Positions 1 through 7,700 of a DNA stretch of 16,638 nt are shown here, piece by piece. Every line of letters starts with the position of its first letter. The first letter of the stretch is position 1. The DNA comes from Candidatus Caenarcanales bacterium (GTDB lineage: Bacteria; Cyanobacteriota; Vampirovibrionia; Caenarcaniphilales; Caenarcanaceae): contig CANLFK010000025.1 of NCBI GenBank assembly GCA_947489925.1, positions 1 to 16,638 on the forward strand. The letters run 5' to 3'. The translations under genes were made by a program, and so were the position numbers. A model generated the notes under the pieces. It ran no database searches. It was not told where the DNA came from and worked only from the letters and a program-made list of their open reading frames with translations.

Positions 1-337
1 AATAAGTTTATTCAAGCTTGGAATCGAGGAATTGAGACACTGGATTTTAAATTGCGAATTATTTATCAAAAATATCCTTGCTTTCATTCATTCAATCACG
101 ATTTCAAAAGTTTTGTACCGTACTTAGACTAAAAGCATAAAAACTCCAATTTTAGAAGTAAGAATCACATATAGACATAGAAGTAGAGAGCCAAATGGAA
201 AAAAAACCACTATTAAAATTAAAAATTATATTAAAGATATAAAATTCCCCTTGGAATCAGAAATAAAAGAAGGACAATTATTAAATTTCTCAGTCAGAAA
301 AGGTTATTTTGGATTTGATATATTTAAAAAGCTTTAA
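1..337 (+). pseudogene. 3' end of an unrecognised gene, apparently frameshifted
   Basis: Two open stretches in adjacent frames abut here. Frame 1 is open from the window edge and stops at TAA 130-132 (43 codons, ending SFVPYLD). Frame 2 is open from 128 to the TAA at 335-337 (69 codons). Frame 2 has no ATG, GTG or TTG start, yet its codon choice is coherent and its product alternates basic and hydrophobic residues like a beta-rich domain, ending GYFGFDIFKKL. A one-base shift near 124-130 would join them into one protein of at least about 111 residues. This could be a decayed gene, a programmed shift, a sequencing error, or two unrelated remnants. I do not recognise the family. No Shine-Dalgarno or promoter is visible because the 5' part lies outside the window. 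Confidence 0.35.
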
Positions 338-432
338 TTGTCTGAATCGCAGATGGACACAGATAACGCTGATTTCACAGATATTTTATTTATAGTTTTT
401 CCACTCTCTGAATGAGGTGTTTATATTTATAG

Positions 433-714
433 TTATTCGTAAATGTCTTTTCTATGTCCTATTTTCAAAACATAAATTATTAATTTGTTTTCTTTTATTT
501 TACAAATTAATCTAAAGTTACCACTTCTAAAGCGGTATAAGCCTTTGAAATTACCCATTAATGGCTTGCCTAGCAAAAAAGGATTAATTCCATTTCTATT
601 AATTTTTATCAATAAACTTTCTAGGAAAGAAATAATTTGTTTTTGGCTTTGCTTATCTAGCCTAGAGAGCTGTTTTTGAGCTAAATCATCAAATTCTATT
701 TTATATTCATTCAT
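433..714 (-). CDS. RelE/ParE-superfamily toxin of a type II toxin-antitoxin pair
   Basis: This 93-residue protein has the size and fold pattern of RelE/StbE-type toxins, which are usually ribosome-dependent mRNA endonucleases held inactive by their antitoxin. The C-terminal half carries the family signature: YRFRSGNFRLI (residues 60-70), a hydrophobic strand (IIYVLKIG, 79-86), then HRKDIYE at the very end. By alignment from memory to E. coli RelE, R68, R88 and Y92 occupy the positions of catalytic R61, R81 and Y87, so the active site looks intact. Its ATG (712-714) overlaps the antitoxin TGA (711-713) in an ATGA, implying translational coupling. The order is antitoxin first. The cellular target is not provable from sequence: some relatives cleave mRNA and ParE-type relatives poison gyrase, although the conserved basic residues and terminal Tyr favour RelE. 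Confidence 0.85.
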   Translation of the reverse strand: MNEYKIEFDDLAQKQLSRLDKQSQKQIISFLESLLIKINRNGINPFLLGKPLMGNFKGLYRFRSGNFRLICKIKENKLIIYVLKIGHRKDIYE

Positions 715-929
715 TCTAAGTCTATCTTTGCTTTAACCTCTTCTAATGAATAAGTTTTGTTTTTAAGGCTTAAAATATGTAAACCTTCTAAATAATCTTC
801 TAAGTCTTCTAAGTACTGCTCTAGGGCTTTCTTTATATGAAAAGACTTGGTTTTTTTAGTATTTTTTGAAATATTAGAAAGAGCTTCTTCAACCTCGTCA
901 GATATTCTAATTCCTATATATTTTGACAT
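711..929 (-). CDS. Ribbon-helix-helix (RelB/CopG-like) antitoxin
   Basis: A 72-residue protein whose N-terminus (KYIGIRISDEVEEAL, residues 3-17) has the short strand plus helix of a ribbon-helix-helix DNA-binding domain. A second helix follows (residues about 28-40). The acidic C-terminal part (EDLEDYLEGLHIL, then SLEEVKAKIDLE) would wrap around the toxin. The chosen start is the ATG at 927-929 (MSKYIG); a TTG at 941 would add four residues but lies inside the palindrome described next. No good Shine-Dalgarno precedes it. It overlaps the toxin gene by 4 nt. Such antitoxins neutralise the toxin and repress their own promoter as dimers, with the toxin as co-repressor. The assignment rests on this pattern and on the linked toxin. 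Confidence 0.82.
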   Translation of the reverse strand: MSKYIGIRISDEVEEALSNISKNTKKTKSFHIKKALEQYLEDLEDYLEGLHILSLKNKTYSLEEVKAKIDLE

Positions 930-936
930 AATGTAA

Positions 937-954
937 AACAATTGTTTAACAATT
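937..954. promoter_or_regulatory. Overlapping palindromes: likely toxin-antitoxin operator
   Basis: Two perfect palindromes interlock just upstream of the antitoxin ATG. AACAATTGTT spans 937-946. AATTGTT-T-AACAATT spans 940-954 (7-bp arms, one central base). Ribbon-helix-helix antitoxins bind short palindromes next to their own start, so this is the expected operator. The flanking DNA (955-1000) is nearly all A/T, so no -35/-10 pair can be chosen with confidence. Confidence 0.5.
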
Positions 955-1032
955 TATATTAATATATGTTATTCCACTTAATTAAAAAAAACATGCAATT
1001 AAAAAATAAATAAAAAAACTTAAAATAAACAA

Positions 1033-1061
1033 TTGACAAAAGTAAAATAGTACGGTTAAAT
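1033..1061 (+). promoter_or_regulatory. Promoter of the 5S rRNA gene
   Basis: A perfect -35 box TTGACA (1033-1038) is followed by a 17-bp spacer and a -10-like TTAAAT (1056-1061, 4 of 6 consensus bases). The first paired base of the 5S terminal stem is at 1069, 8 nt past the -10. That places the start of transcription almost exactly at the 5' end of the mature RNA. Confidence 0.6.
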
Positions 1062-1068
1062 ATATATC

Positions 1069-1185
1069 ACTTGGTTAGCAAGCAATTGGAAAACACCCGT
1101 TCCCATTCCGAATACGGCAGTAAAGACAATTAGCAGTGACAATACTCGAGTGGTAACGCTCCGGGAAGATAGCCCCTTGCCAAGT
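1069..1185 (+). rRNA. rrf: 5S ribosomal RNA, stand-alone gene
   Basis: The 117-nt stretch has the 5S hallmarks. A terminal stem pairs ACTTGGT (1069-1075) with GCCAAGT (1179-1185), with one G-U pair. The highly conserved arm CCCGTTCCCATTCCGAA (about 1096-1112) is followed by TACGGCAGTAAAG. Downstream, the loop E/helix IV part reads GACAATACT and then CTCCGGGAAGATAG before the closing stem. The length matches bacterial 5S. It is more GC-rich than its surroundings. No 23S or 16S lies upstream; the neighbour there is a toxin-antitoxin pair on the other strand, so this is not the tail of an rrn operon within the window. A 71-codon open frame on the minus strand across it is spurious. The ends are set by the stem and could be off by a base or two. 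Confidence 0.93.
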
Positions 1186-1195
1186 ACCTTTTTAT

Positions 1196-1216
1196 GGCCT
1201 AACGGCCTTTTTTTTT
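1196..1216 (+). terminator. Rho-independent terminator after 5S rRNA
   Basis: GGCC (1196-1199), loop TAAC, GGCC (1204-1207), then nine T residues (1208-1216). The stem is only 4 bp but all G/C, and the T tract is uninterrupted. It lies 10 nt past the 5S 3' end and 16 nt before the rpoB promoter, so it separates the two transcripts. Confidence 0.65.
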
Positions 1217-1231
1217 GCCCATATAACAAAA

Positions 1232-1260
1232 TTGACTTAAAAAGAACTAATAGGTATAAT
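1232..1260 (+). promoter_or_regulatory. Sigma70-type promoter of the rpoBC operon
   Basis: TTGACT (1232-1237, 5 of 6) and TATAAT (1255-1260, 6 of 6) are separated by exactly 17 bp. Transcription would begin near 1267, leaving a leader of about 87 nt before the rpoB ATG. I see no strong hairpin or attenuator in the leader. This is the best promoter match in the window and fits a highly expressed housekeeping operon. Confidence 0.78.
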
Positions 1261-1353
1261 TTTTGTTTCAATTCTTATTATTATAATTAATTAAGTCTGG
1301 AATAAGCTTTTGTTTTCAAATTCCCCTAGATCTTTCATCTCCTGGAGAGCCGA

Positions 1354-4300
1354 ATGACAAATATCTCGGAAAAACGAGTTTGCCCCTTTGCAAAGTACGA
1401 TTATGACCAATTAAGATGGTCTGTATTGCCAGATTTGGCTGAAATCCAAAAAAATTCTTTTGAATGGTTTTTAAAGGAAGGTTTGGCAGAAGAGTTAAAA
1501 GCCTTTTCTCCAGTTAAAGATTATACCGGTCGTTTAGAGCTTTACTTCTTACATGATGACTATATATTTGAAGATCATACCGAAGACAAGAAAGCCAAAA
1601 CGCCAGCTGAAGCTAGACAAAATGATCAAAGTTATACCAAAAAGTTTTATGCAAATGTTCGCTTAGTAGACCGTGAAACTGGTGAAGTAAAAGAGTCCAG
1701 AATGTTTATTGGTGAAATTCCAATGATGACTGAAAAAGGGACTTTTGTGGTTAATGGAGCTGAGCGGGTTGTAGTCAGCCAAATTACAAGATCTCCTGGT
1801 GTTTATTATAAAAGAGATACCGATTTAAACGGAAAAAGAACTTTTAATGCCACTTTAATTCCAACTAGAGGAGCGTGGCTTAGACTGGAAGGCGATAATA
1901 ATGATTTAATTATTGTTAGAATTGATAAAAATCGCAAAATTTACATTACAACACTTTTAATTGCTTTAGGTTATTCCAGAGAAGAAATTCCTAAATTATT
2001 CCATCATGGCGAATTTTTAGAAAAAACTTTAGAAAAAGATCCAGTTCAAAACCGTGAACAAGCTTTAATCGAAATTTATAGAAAGCTTAGACCTGGTGAT
2101 CCGCCAAGCGTACAAGGTGGTTTTCAAGCTTTACAATCTCGCTTCTTTGATGAAAAAAGATATGATTTAGGTAAAGTTGGTCGTTATAAAATAAATAGCA
2201 AATTAGGTCTTAATATTCCAGACACTATTACTGTTTTAACAAGAGAAGATATTGTTGCTTCAACTGATTATTTGATTGATTTATATTATGAAATGGGAAA
2301 TGTAGATGATATTGATCATTTAGGTAATCGTCGTATTCGTTCTGTTGGAGAGTTGATTCGTGATCAGTTTAGAGTAGGTTTAAACCGCTTAGAAAGAATT
2401 ATTCGTGAGAGAATGACTCTTTCTGATGCTGACACCTTAACTCCATCAAGCTTATTAAATCCTAAGCCTTTGGTTGCAGCTATTAAAGAGTTTTTTGGTT
2501 CAAGTCAATTATCTCAGTTTATGGATCAAACTAATCCATTAGCTGAATTAACTCATAAAAGGCGTTTGTCCGCTTTAGGGCCTGGTGGTTTAACTCGTGA
2601 AAGAGCTGGTTTTGCAGTCCGAGATATTCATCCTTCTCATTATGGACGAATTTGTCCTGTTGAAACTCCTGAAGGTCCAAATGCTGGATTAATTGGTAGT
2701 TTGGCAACATATGCAAGGGTTAATAAATTTGGTTTCCTTGAAACACCTTATAGAAAAGTTGTAAACGGTAAAATCACGGCTGAGATGGTTTATTTATCCG
2801 CCCATGATGAAGATTTATACCGTGTCGCACCTGGAGACATGCGAGCTGATCCAGAAGGAAATTTACTTGGTGATTTAATTCCAGTTCGTTATAAAGGTGA
2901 TTTCTTAACTATTCCGCCTTCTCAGGTAGACTTTGTCGCTATTAGCCCAGTTCAAATTGTTTCTTTGGGAACTTCTTTGATTCCGTTTTTGGAACATGAT
3001 GATGCAAACCGAGCTTTAATGGGTGCAAATATGCAGAGGCAAGCTGTGCCTTTACTTCGTTCTGATCGCCCTATTGTTGGGACTGGACTAGAAAGACAAG
3101 TAGCTAGAGATTCAGGTATGTGCTGTATTGCTCGCTCTGCTGGGGAAGTAAAATCTGTTAGTAGTAATTTATTGCAAATACAATATGATGGCGAAAAACA
3201 TATTACTAATTATCATTTAGCCAAATTTTTACGCAGTAATCAAGACACTTGTGTTAATCAAAGACCTATTGTTAGGCTAGGTGATCGTATTGTGCCTGGT
3301 CAAGTTTTGGCAGATGGTCCATCTTCAGAGCAAGGCGAATTGGCTTTAGGTAAAAACCTTTTGGTAGCTTTTATGCCATGGGAAGGCTATAACTTTGAAG
3401 ATGCTATTTTATTATCTGAAAAGTTGATCCAAAATGATGTTTATACTTCAATTCATATTGAAAAACTGGAAATAGATGCTCGTTCTACTAAATTAGGACC
3501 AGAAGAAATAACCCGTGAAATACCTAATGTTTCGGAAGATGCTCTTAGAAATTTAGATGATAATGGTGTTATTCGTATTGGTTCATTGGTGAAATCTGGT
3601 GATATTTTGGTAGGTAAAATTACGCCAAAAGGTGAATCTGATCAGCCACCAGAAGAAAAATTATTAAGAGCAATCTTTGGGGAAAAAGCTAGAGATGTCA
3701 AGGATAATTCTCTAAAAGTTCCTCATACTGAGGGTGGACGGGTTGTTGGAGTTCATATACTTGATCGCTTGAAAGGTGATGAATTACCGCCAGTTGCCAA
3801 TAAAATGGTAAGAATTCATATTGCCCAAAAAAGAAAGATCCGGGTTGGAGATAAAATGGCTGGTAGACATGGAAATAAAGGTATTGTTTCTAAAATTTTG
3901 CCAGTTGAAGATATGCCACATTTACCAGATGGTAGACCGCTTGATATTATTTTGAATCCACTTGGAGTACCTAGTCGTATGAATGTTGGGCAGGTTTATG
4001 AAACAATGCTTGGCTTGGCTGGCTGGCTACTTGATCAAAATTATGAAGTTTGGCCTTTTGATGAAATGTATGAAGAAGAAGCTTCACGCAAATTGGTACT
4101 TGGCGAAATTAAAAAAGCCAAAGAAAAATCTGGGCTTGACTGGATTAGTGATGATGGAAAAGTAAGATTAATAGATGGTCGTACTGGTGAAGAATTTGAT
4201 CAACCAGTAACAGTTGGCAGAATGTATATGATGAAGCTTGTGCATTTGGTTGATGATAAAATGCATGCTCGCTCTACTGGACCATATTCTTTAGTTACTC

Positions 4301-4734
4301 AGCAACCATTGGGTGGAAAAGCTCAGTTTGGTGGACAAAGACTTGGAGAAATGGAATGTTGGGCTTTGGAAGCATATGGAGCTTCATATAATTTACAGGA
4401 AATGCTGACTGTTAAATCGGATAATGTGATTGGACGAAGTCGCGTTTATGAAGCAATTGTTAAAGGTCAAACTTTACCATCACCTGGTGTACCTGAATCC
4501 TTTAAGGTTTTAGTTTGTGAATTACAATCACTAGGACTTGACATGAAAGTTATGGGTACTGATTTGCAGGGTCAATTGCATGAATTAGATGTCAAGATTA
4601 ATGAGGGCATGATTTTATCGGCTCCCTATGGAAGACCTAATATAATACCAATACCCGCAGGAGTAGCTTTAGAAGAAGATGATTTAGATGATAAATTTTT
4701 AAAATTAGCTAGCACTGAATCAAGCGAAGATTAA
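1354..4734 (+). CDS. rpoB: DNA-directed RNA polymerase subunit beta
   Basis: The 1126-residue beta subunit forms one pincer of RNA polymerase and half of the active-site cleft. Hallmarks in order: the N-terminal protrusion/lobe with GEIPMMTEKGTFVVNGAERV (120-139); fork loop and rifampicin region GSSQLSQFMDQTNPLAELTHKRRLSAL (positions 382-408); GPGGLTRERAGF (409-420); HYGRICPVETPEGPNAGLI (429-447); EGYNFEDA (677-684); KMAGRHGNKG (834-843); and the C-terminal clamp with QPLGGKAQFGGQRLGEMECW (984-1003). Residues equivalent to E. coli D516, H526 and S531 (D391, H401, S406) are the sensitive-type residues. The length is close to cyanobacterial RpoB and shorter than E. coli (1342), lacking its lineage-specific inserts. 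GGAG (1344-1347) sits 6 nt before the ATG. rpoC follows after 38 bp. Identification is certain. Confidence 0.99.
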   Translation: MTNISEKRVCPFAKYDYDQLRWSVLPDLAEIQKNSFEWFLKEGLAEELKAFSPVKDYTGRLELYFLHDDYIFEDHTEDKKAKTPAEARQNDQSYTKKFYANVRLVDRETGEVKESRMFIGEIPMMTEKGTFVVNGAERVVVSQITRSPGVYYKRDTDLNGKRTFNATLIPTRGAWLRLEGDNNDLIIVRIDKNRKIYITTLLIALGYSREEIPKLFHHGEFLEKTLEKDPVQNREQALIEIYRKLRPGDPPSVQGGFQALQSRFFDEKRYDLGKVGRYKINSKLGLNIPDTITVLTREDIVASTDYLIDLYYEMGNVDDIDHLGNRRIRSVGELIRDQFRVGLNRLERIIRERMTLSDADTLTPSSLLNPKPLVAAIKEFFGSSQLSQFMDQTNPLAELTHKRRLSALGPGGLTRERAGFAVRDIHPSHYGRICPVETPEGPNAGLIGSLATYARVNKFGFLETPYRKVVNGKITAEMVYLSAHDEDLYRVAPGDMRADPEGNLLGDLIPVRYKGDFLTIPPSQVDFVAISPVQIVSLGTSLIPFLEHDDANRALMGANMQRQAVPLLRSDRPIVGTGLERQVARDSGMCCIARSAGEVKSVSSNLLQIQYDGEKHITNYHLAKFLRSNQDTCVNQRPIVRLGDRIVPGQVLADGPSSEQGELALGKNLLVAFMPWEGYNFEDAILLSEKLIQNDVYTSIHIEKLEIDARSTKLGPEEITREIPNVSEDALRNLDDNGVIRIGSLVKSGDILVGKITPKGESDQPPEEKLLRAIFGEKARDVKDNSLKVPHTEGGRVVGVHILDRLKGDELPPVANKMVRIHIAQKRKIRVGDKMAGRHGNKGIVSKILPVEDMPHLPDGRPLDIILNPLGVPSRMNVGQVYETMLGLAGWLLDQNYEVWPFDEMYEEEASRKLVLGEIKKAKEKSGLDWISDDGKVRLIDGRTGEEFDQPVTVGRMYMMKLVHLVDDKMHARSTGPYSLVTQQPLGGKAQFGGQRLGEMECWALEAYGASYNLQEMLTVKSDNVIGRSRVYEAIVKGQTLPSPGVPESFKVLVCELQSLGLDMKVMGTDLQGQLHELDVKINEGMILSAPYGRPNIIPIPAGVALEEDDLDDKFLKLASTESSED

Positions 4735-4772
4735 CATAAAAATAACTTATAAAAGAAGCGGAGCAAAACAAC

Positions 4773-7700
4773 ATGAGTAATGACATGATCGACTACACCA
4801 ATGAGTCCAGATTAGATTCCTTTGATTTAATACAAATAAAAATTGCCTCACCCGAAGTAATTAAGCAATGGTCTTTTGGCGAAGTTAAAAAAGCTGAAAC
4901 TATAAATTATCGTACTTTATTACCAGAAAGAGAAGGCTTATTTTGCCAAAAGACTTTTGGACCAGTAAAAGACTGGGAATGTGCTTGCGGAAAATATAAA
5001 AGAATTAGATATAGAGGGATTATTTGTGAAGTTTGTGGTGTCGAAGTAACTGAATCTCGTGTTAGACGCTATAGAATGGGGCATGTTAGTTTGGCTTCGC
5101 CAGTTGTGCATATTTGGTATTTGAAAGGTATACCTAGTTATTTAAGTTTATTGCTTGAAGTTCCTCTGCGTGAATTGGAGCAAGTAGTTTATTTTAATTC
5201 TTATATTGTTACTGATGCTGGGACAAGCGAATTAAAGCAAGGTCAATTATTGGGTGAAGATGAATATGATGAATTAACTTTAAAAGGAGAAGTTCAATTT
5301 GAAGCTGAGATGGGAGCTGAAGCAATCCTAAAGCTTTTAGATAAATTGACTCGTGTTGTATATGAATTTCCAGATGCTCCAAGACAGTCTCAAGGTAAAG
5401 TTTTAAGTATACCGGGGCTTGAGGAATTAGTAATTACTTTGAAAGCTGATTTAAAAGAAAATAAATCAAGTGCTCAAAAAAGAATTAAATTAATTAAAAG
5501 ATTGAGACTAATTGATAAATTGGTTAATTCAAAAATAGATCCAGCTTGGATAATTATGGATTTATTGCCAGTATTGCCACCAGATTTAAGACCAATGGTG
5601 CAATTAGATGGTGGTCGTTTTGCCACTAGTGACTTAAATGATTTGTATCGTCGGGTTATTAATCGTAATAATCGTTTAATCAAATTAAAGGAGATGTATG
5701 CTCCCGAAATCATTGTTCGTAATGAAAAACGAATGTTGCAAGAGGCAGTTGATGCTTTAATTGATAATGGTCGTCGTGGACGGGAAGTTGTTGGTAGTAA
5801 TGGACGCAGGCTTAAGTCTTTGTCTGATATTATTGAAGGAAAGCAAGGACGATTTAGGCAAAATCTTTTAGGAAAGCGGGTTGATTATTCTGGTCGTTCT
5901 GTTATTGTAGTTGGACCTAATTTAAAATTGCATCAGTGTGGAGTTCCAGCACCAATTTTACTGGAATTATTTAAGCCTTTTATTATAGAAAAATTAATTA
6001 AAAAAGGTTTAGCACCAAATATTAAAACTGCTAAAAAGATGATTGAAACTGGCTTAACAGTGGTTTGGGAAACTTTAGAGGAATCAATTAAAGATCATCC
6101 AGTTTTATTAAATAGAGCTCCCACTTTGCACAGATTAGGAATTCAAGCTTTTGAACCAGTTTTAGTTGAAGGTAGAGCTATTCAATTACATCCATTAGTT
6201 TGTGCTTCGTTTAATGCTGACTTTGACGGAGACCAAATGGCTATTCATGTTCCATTATCGGTTGAAGCTCAAGCGGAAGCCAGAATGTTAATGTTAGCTT
6301 CTAATAATGTTTTATTGCCAGCAACAGGTCAGCCTTCTATTGTTCCAACACAGGATATGACTTTAGGTTTATATTATTTAACTGTAGACAGACCTAATTC
6401 TGATAAGCCCGAAGAGTGTAAAGGAGCTGGGCAAATTTTTGCTAATTTAGCTGATGCCCGAGCCGCTTTTGAGGTTGGTCTTTTACATGTTCATGCTCAA
6501 ATTAAAGTTAGAATTTCAACTGGTAATATTATTGAAACCACACCAGGTCGGGTAATTGTAAATCAGGCAATTAATGATATTTTGTCTCAAATACCAAATA
6601 AACCAGCTTTCACTTTTATAAATAAACAGCTTGACAAAAAAGCTTTAAGCTCAACTTTGATTGATATTTATGAAAATTATGGTACGGCTGCGACAGCGGA
6701 ATTGGCAAATTCATTGAAAGATATTGGTTTTCATTATTCAACTCAAGCTGGCGTTACAATTGGAATTGAAGATTTATCAGTACCAGAAATAAAGAAAGAA
6801 TTATTAGCCGAAGCCGATGAAAAAATTACTGAAGCAAAAGAACTGTTTGAGAGAGGTGAAATTACCGAAGTTGAAAGGTATAATCGAGTAATTGATACTT
6901 GGTCTGAGACAACTGAAGCTTTGACGGTAGAAGTTGTGAAGAATTTTGACCGCTTAAATCCAGTTTATATGATGGCTTTCTCTGGAGCGAGAGGTAATTT
7001 ATCACAGGTTAGACAATTGGTTGGTATGCGTGGTTTGATGGCTGATTCACAGGGTAAAATTATTGATCAACCAATTAAATCTAATTTTAGAGAAGGTTTA
7101 ACAGTTACCGAATATATTATTTCTAGTTATGGAGCCAGAAAAGGAATTGTAGATACAGCCCTTAAGACAGCTGACTCTGGTTATTTAACCCGTCGTTTAG
7201 TGGATGTAGCTCAAGATGTCATTATTTACAATGAAGATTGCGGCACTCATAAAGGAATTGTTTTAAAACCATTACAAGACCGTGGCAAAGACACGCTATC
7301 TTTAGAGAAGAGAATTTTCTCACGCATTCCAGCTGAAGATGTTTTAAACCCTGAAACTCAAGAATTAATTTGTGCACGCAATCAAGTTATTACTAGAGCT
7401 CTGGCTAAAAAAATTGCTGAAGCTGGCATTAGAGAATTAAAAGTTAGATCAGCCTTGACTTGTGAGAGTGAAAGAGGAATTTGTGCTAAATGTTATGGTG
7501 CAAGTTTGGCTAATAATAAACCAGTACCAGTGGGTGAAGCAATTGGTATTATTGCAGCACAGTCCATTGGTGAACCCGGAACACAGCTTACCATGAGAAC
7601 CTTCCACACGGGAGGAGCTGTAGCAGGTGGTGTTGCCAGAAAGGCAGTTAAAGCTACTAAAGCGGGCAAATTAACTTATGATACTGCTTATACTAAAGAA

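Noticed and set aside
485..679. 64-codon open frame on the plus strand
   Set aside because: It is the complement of the RelE-like toxin gene, which has clear family motifs.
1056..1271. 71-codon open frame on the minus strand
   Set aside because: It lies antisense to the 5S rRNA gene, its terminator and the rpoB promoter; its product has no coherent domain and the 5S call explains the sequence.
2531..2716. 61-codon minus-strand open frame, and similar ones at 5474-5713, 9806-10021, 12324-12545, 12623-12826 and 14621-14812
   Set aside because: All are antisense to well-identified genes and have no family features or ribosome-binding sites.
6570..6630. Possible hidden rpoC1/rpoC2 gene boundary
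   Set aside because: Checked for stop or start codons in frame: the reading frame continues through the region without a stop and without a start preceded by a ribosome-binding site.
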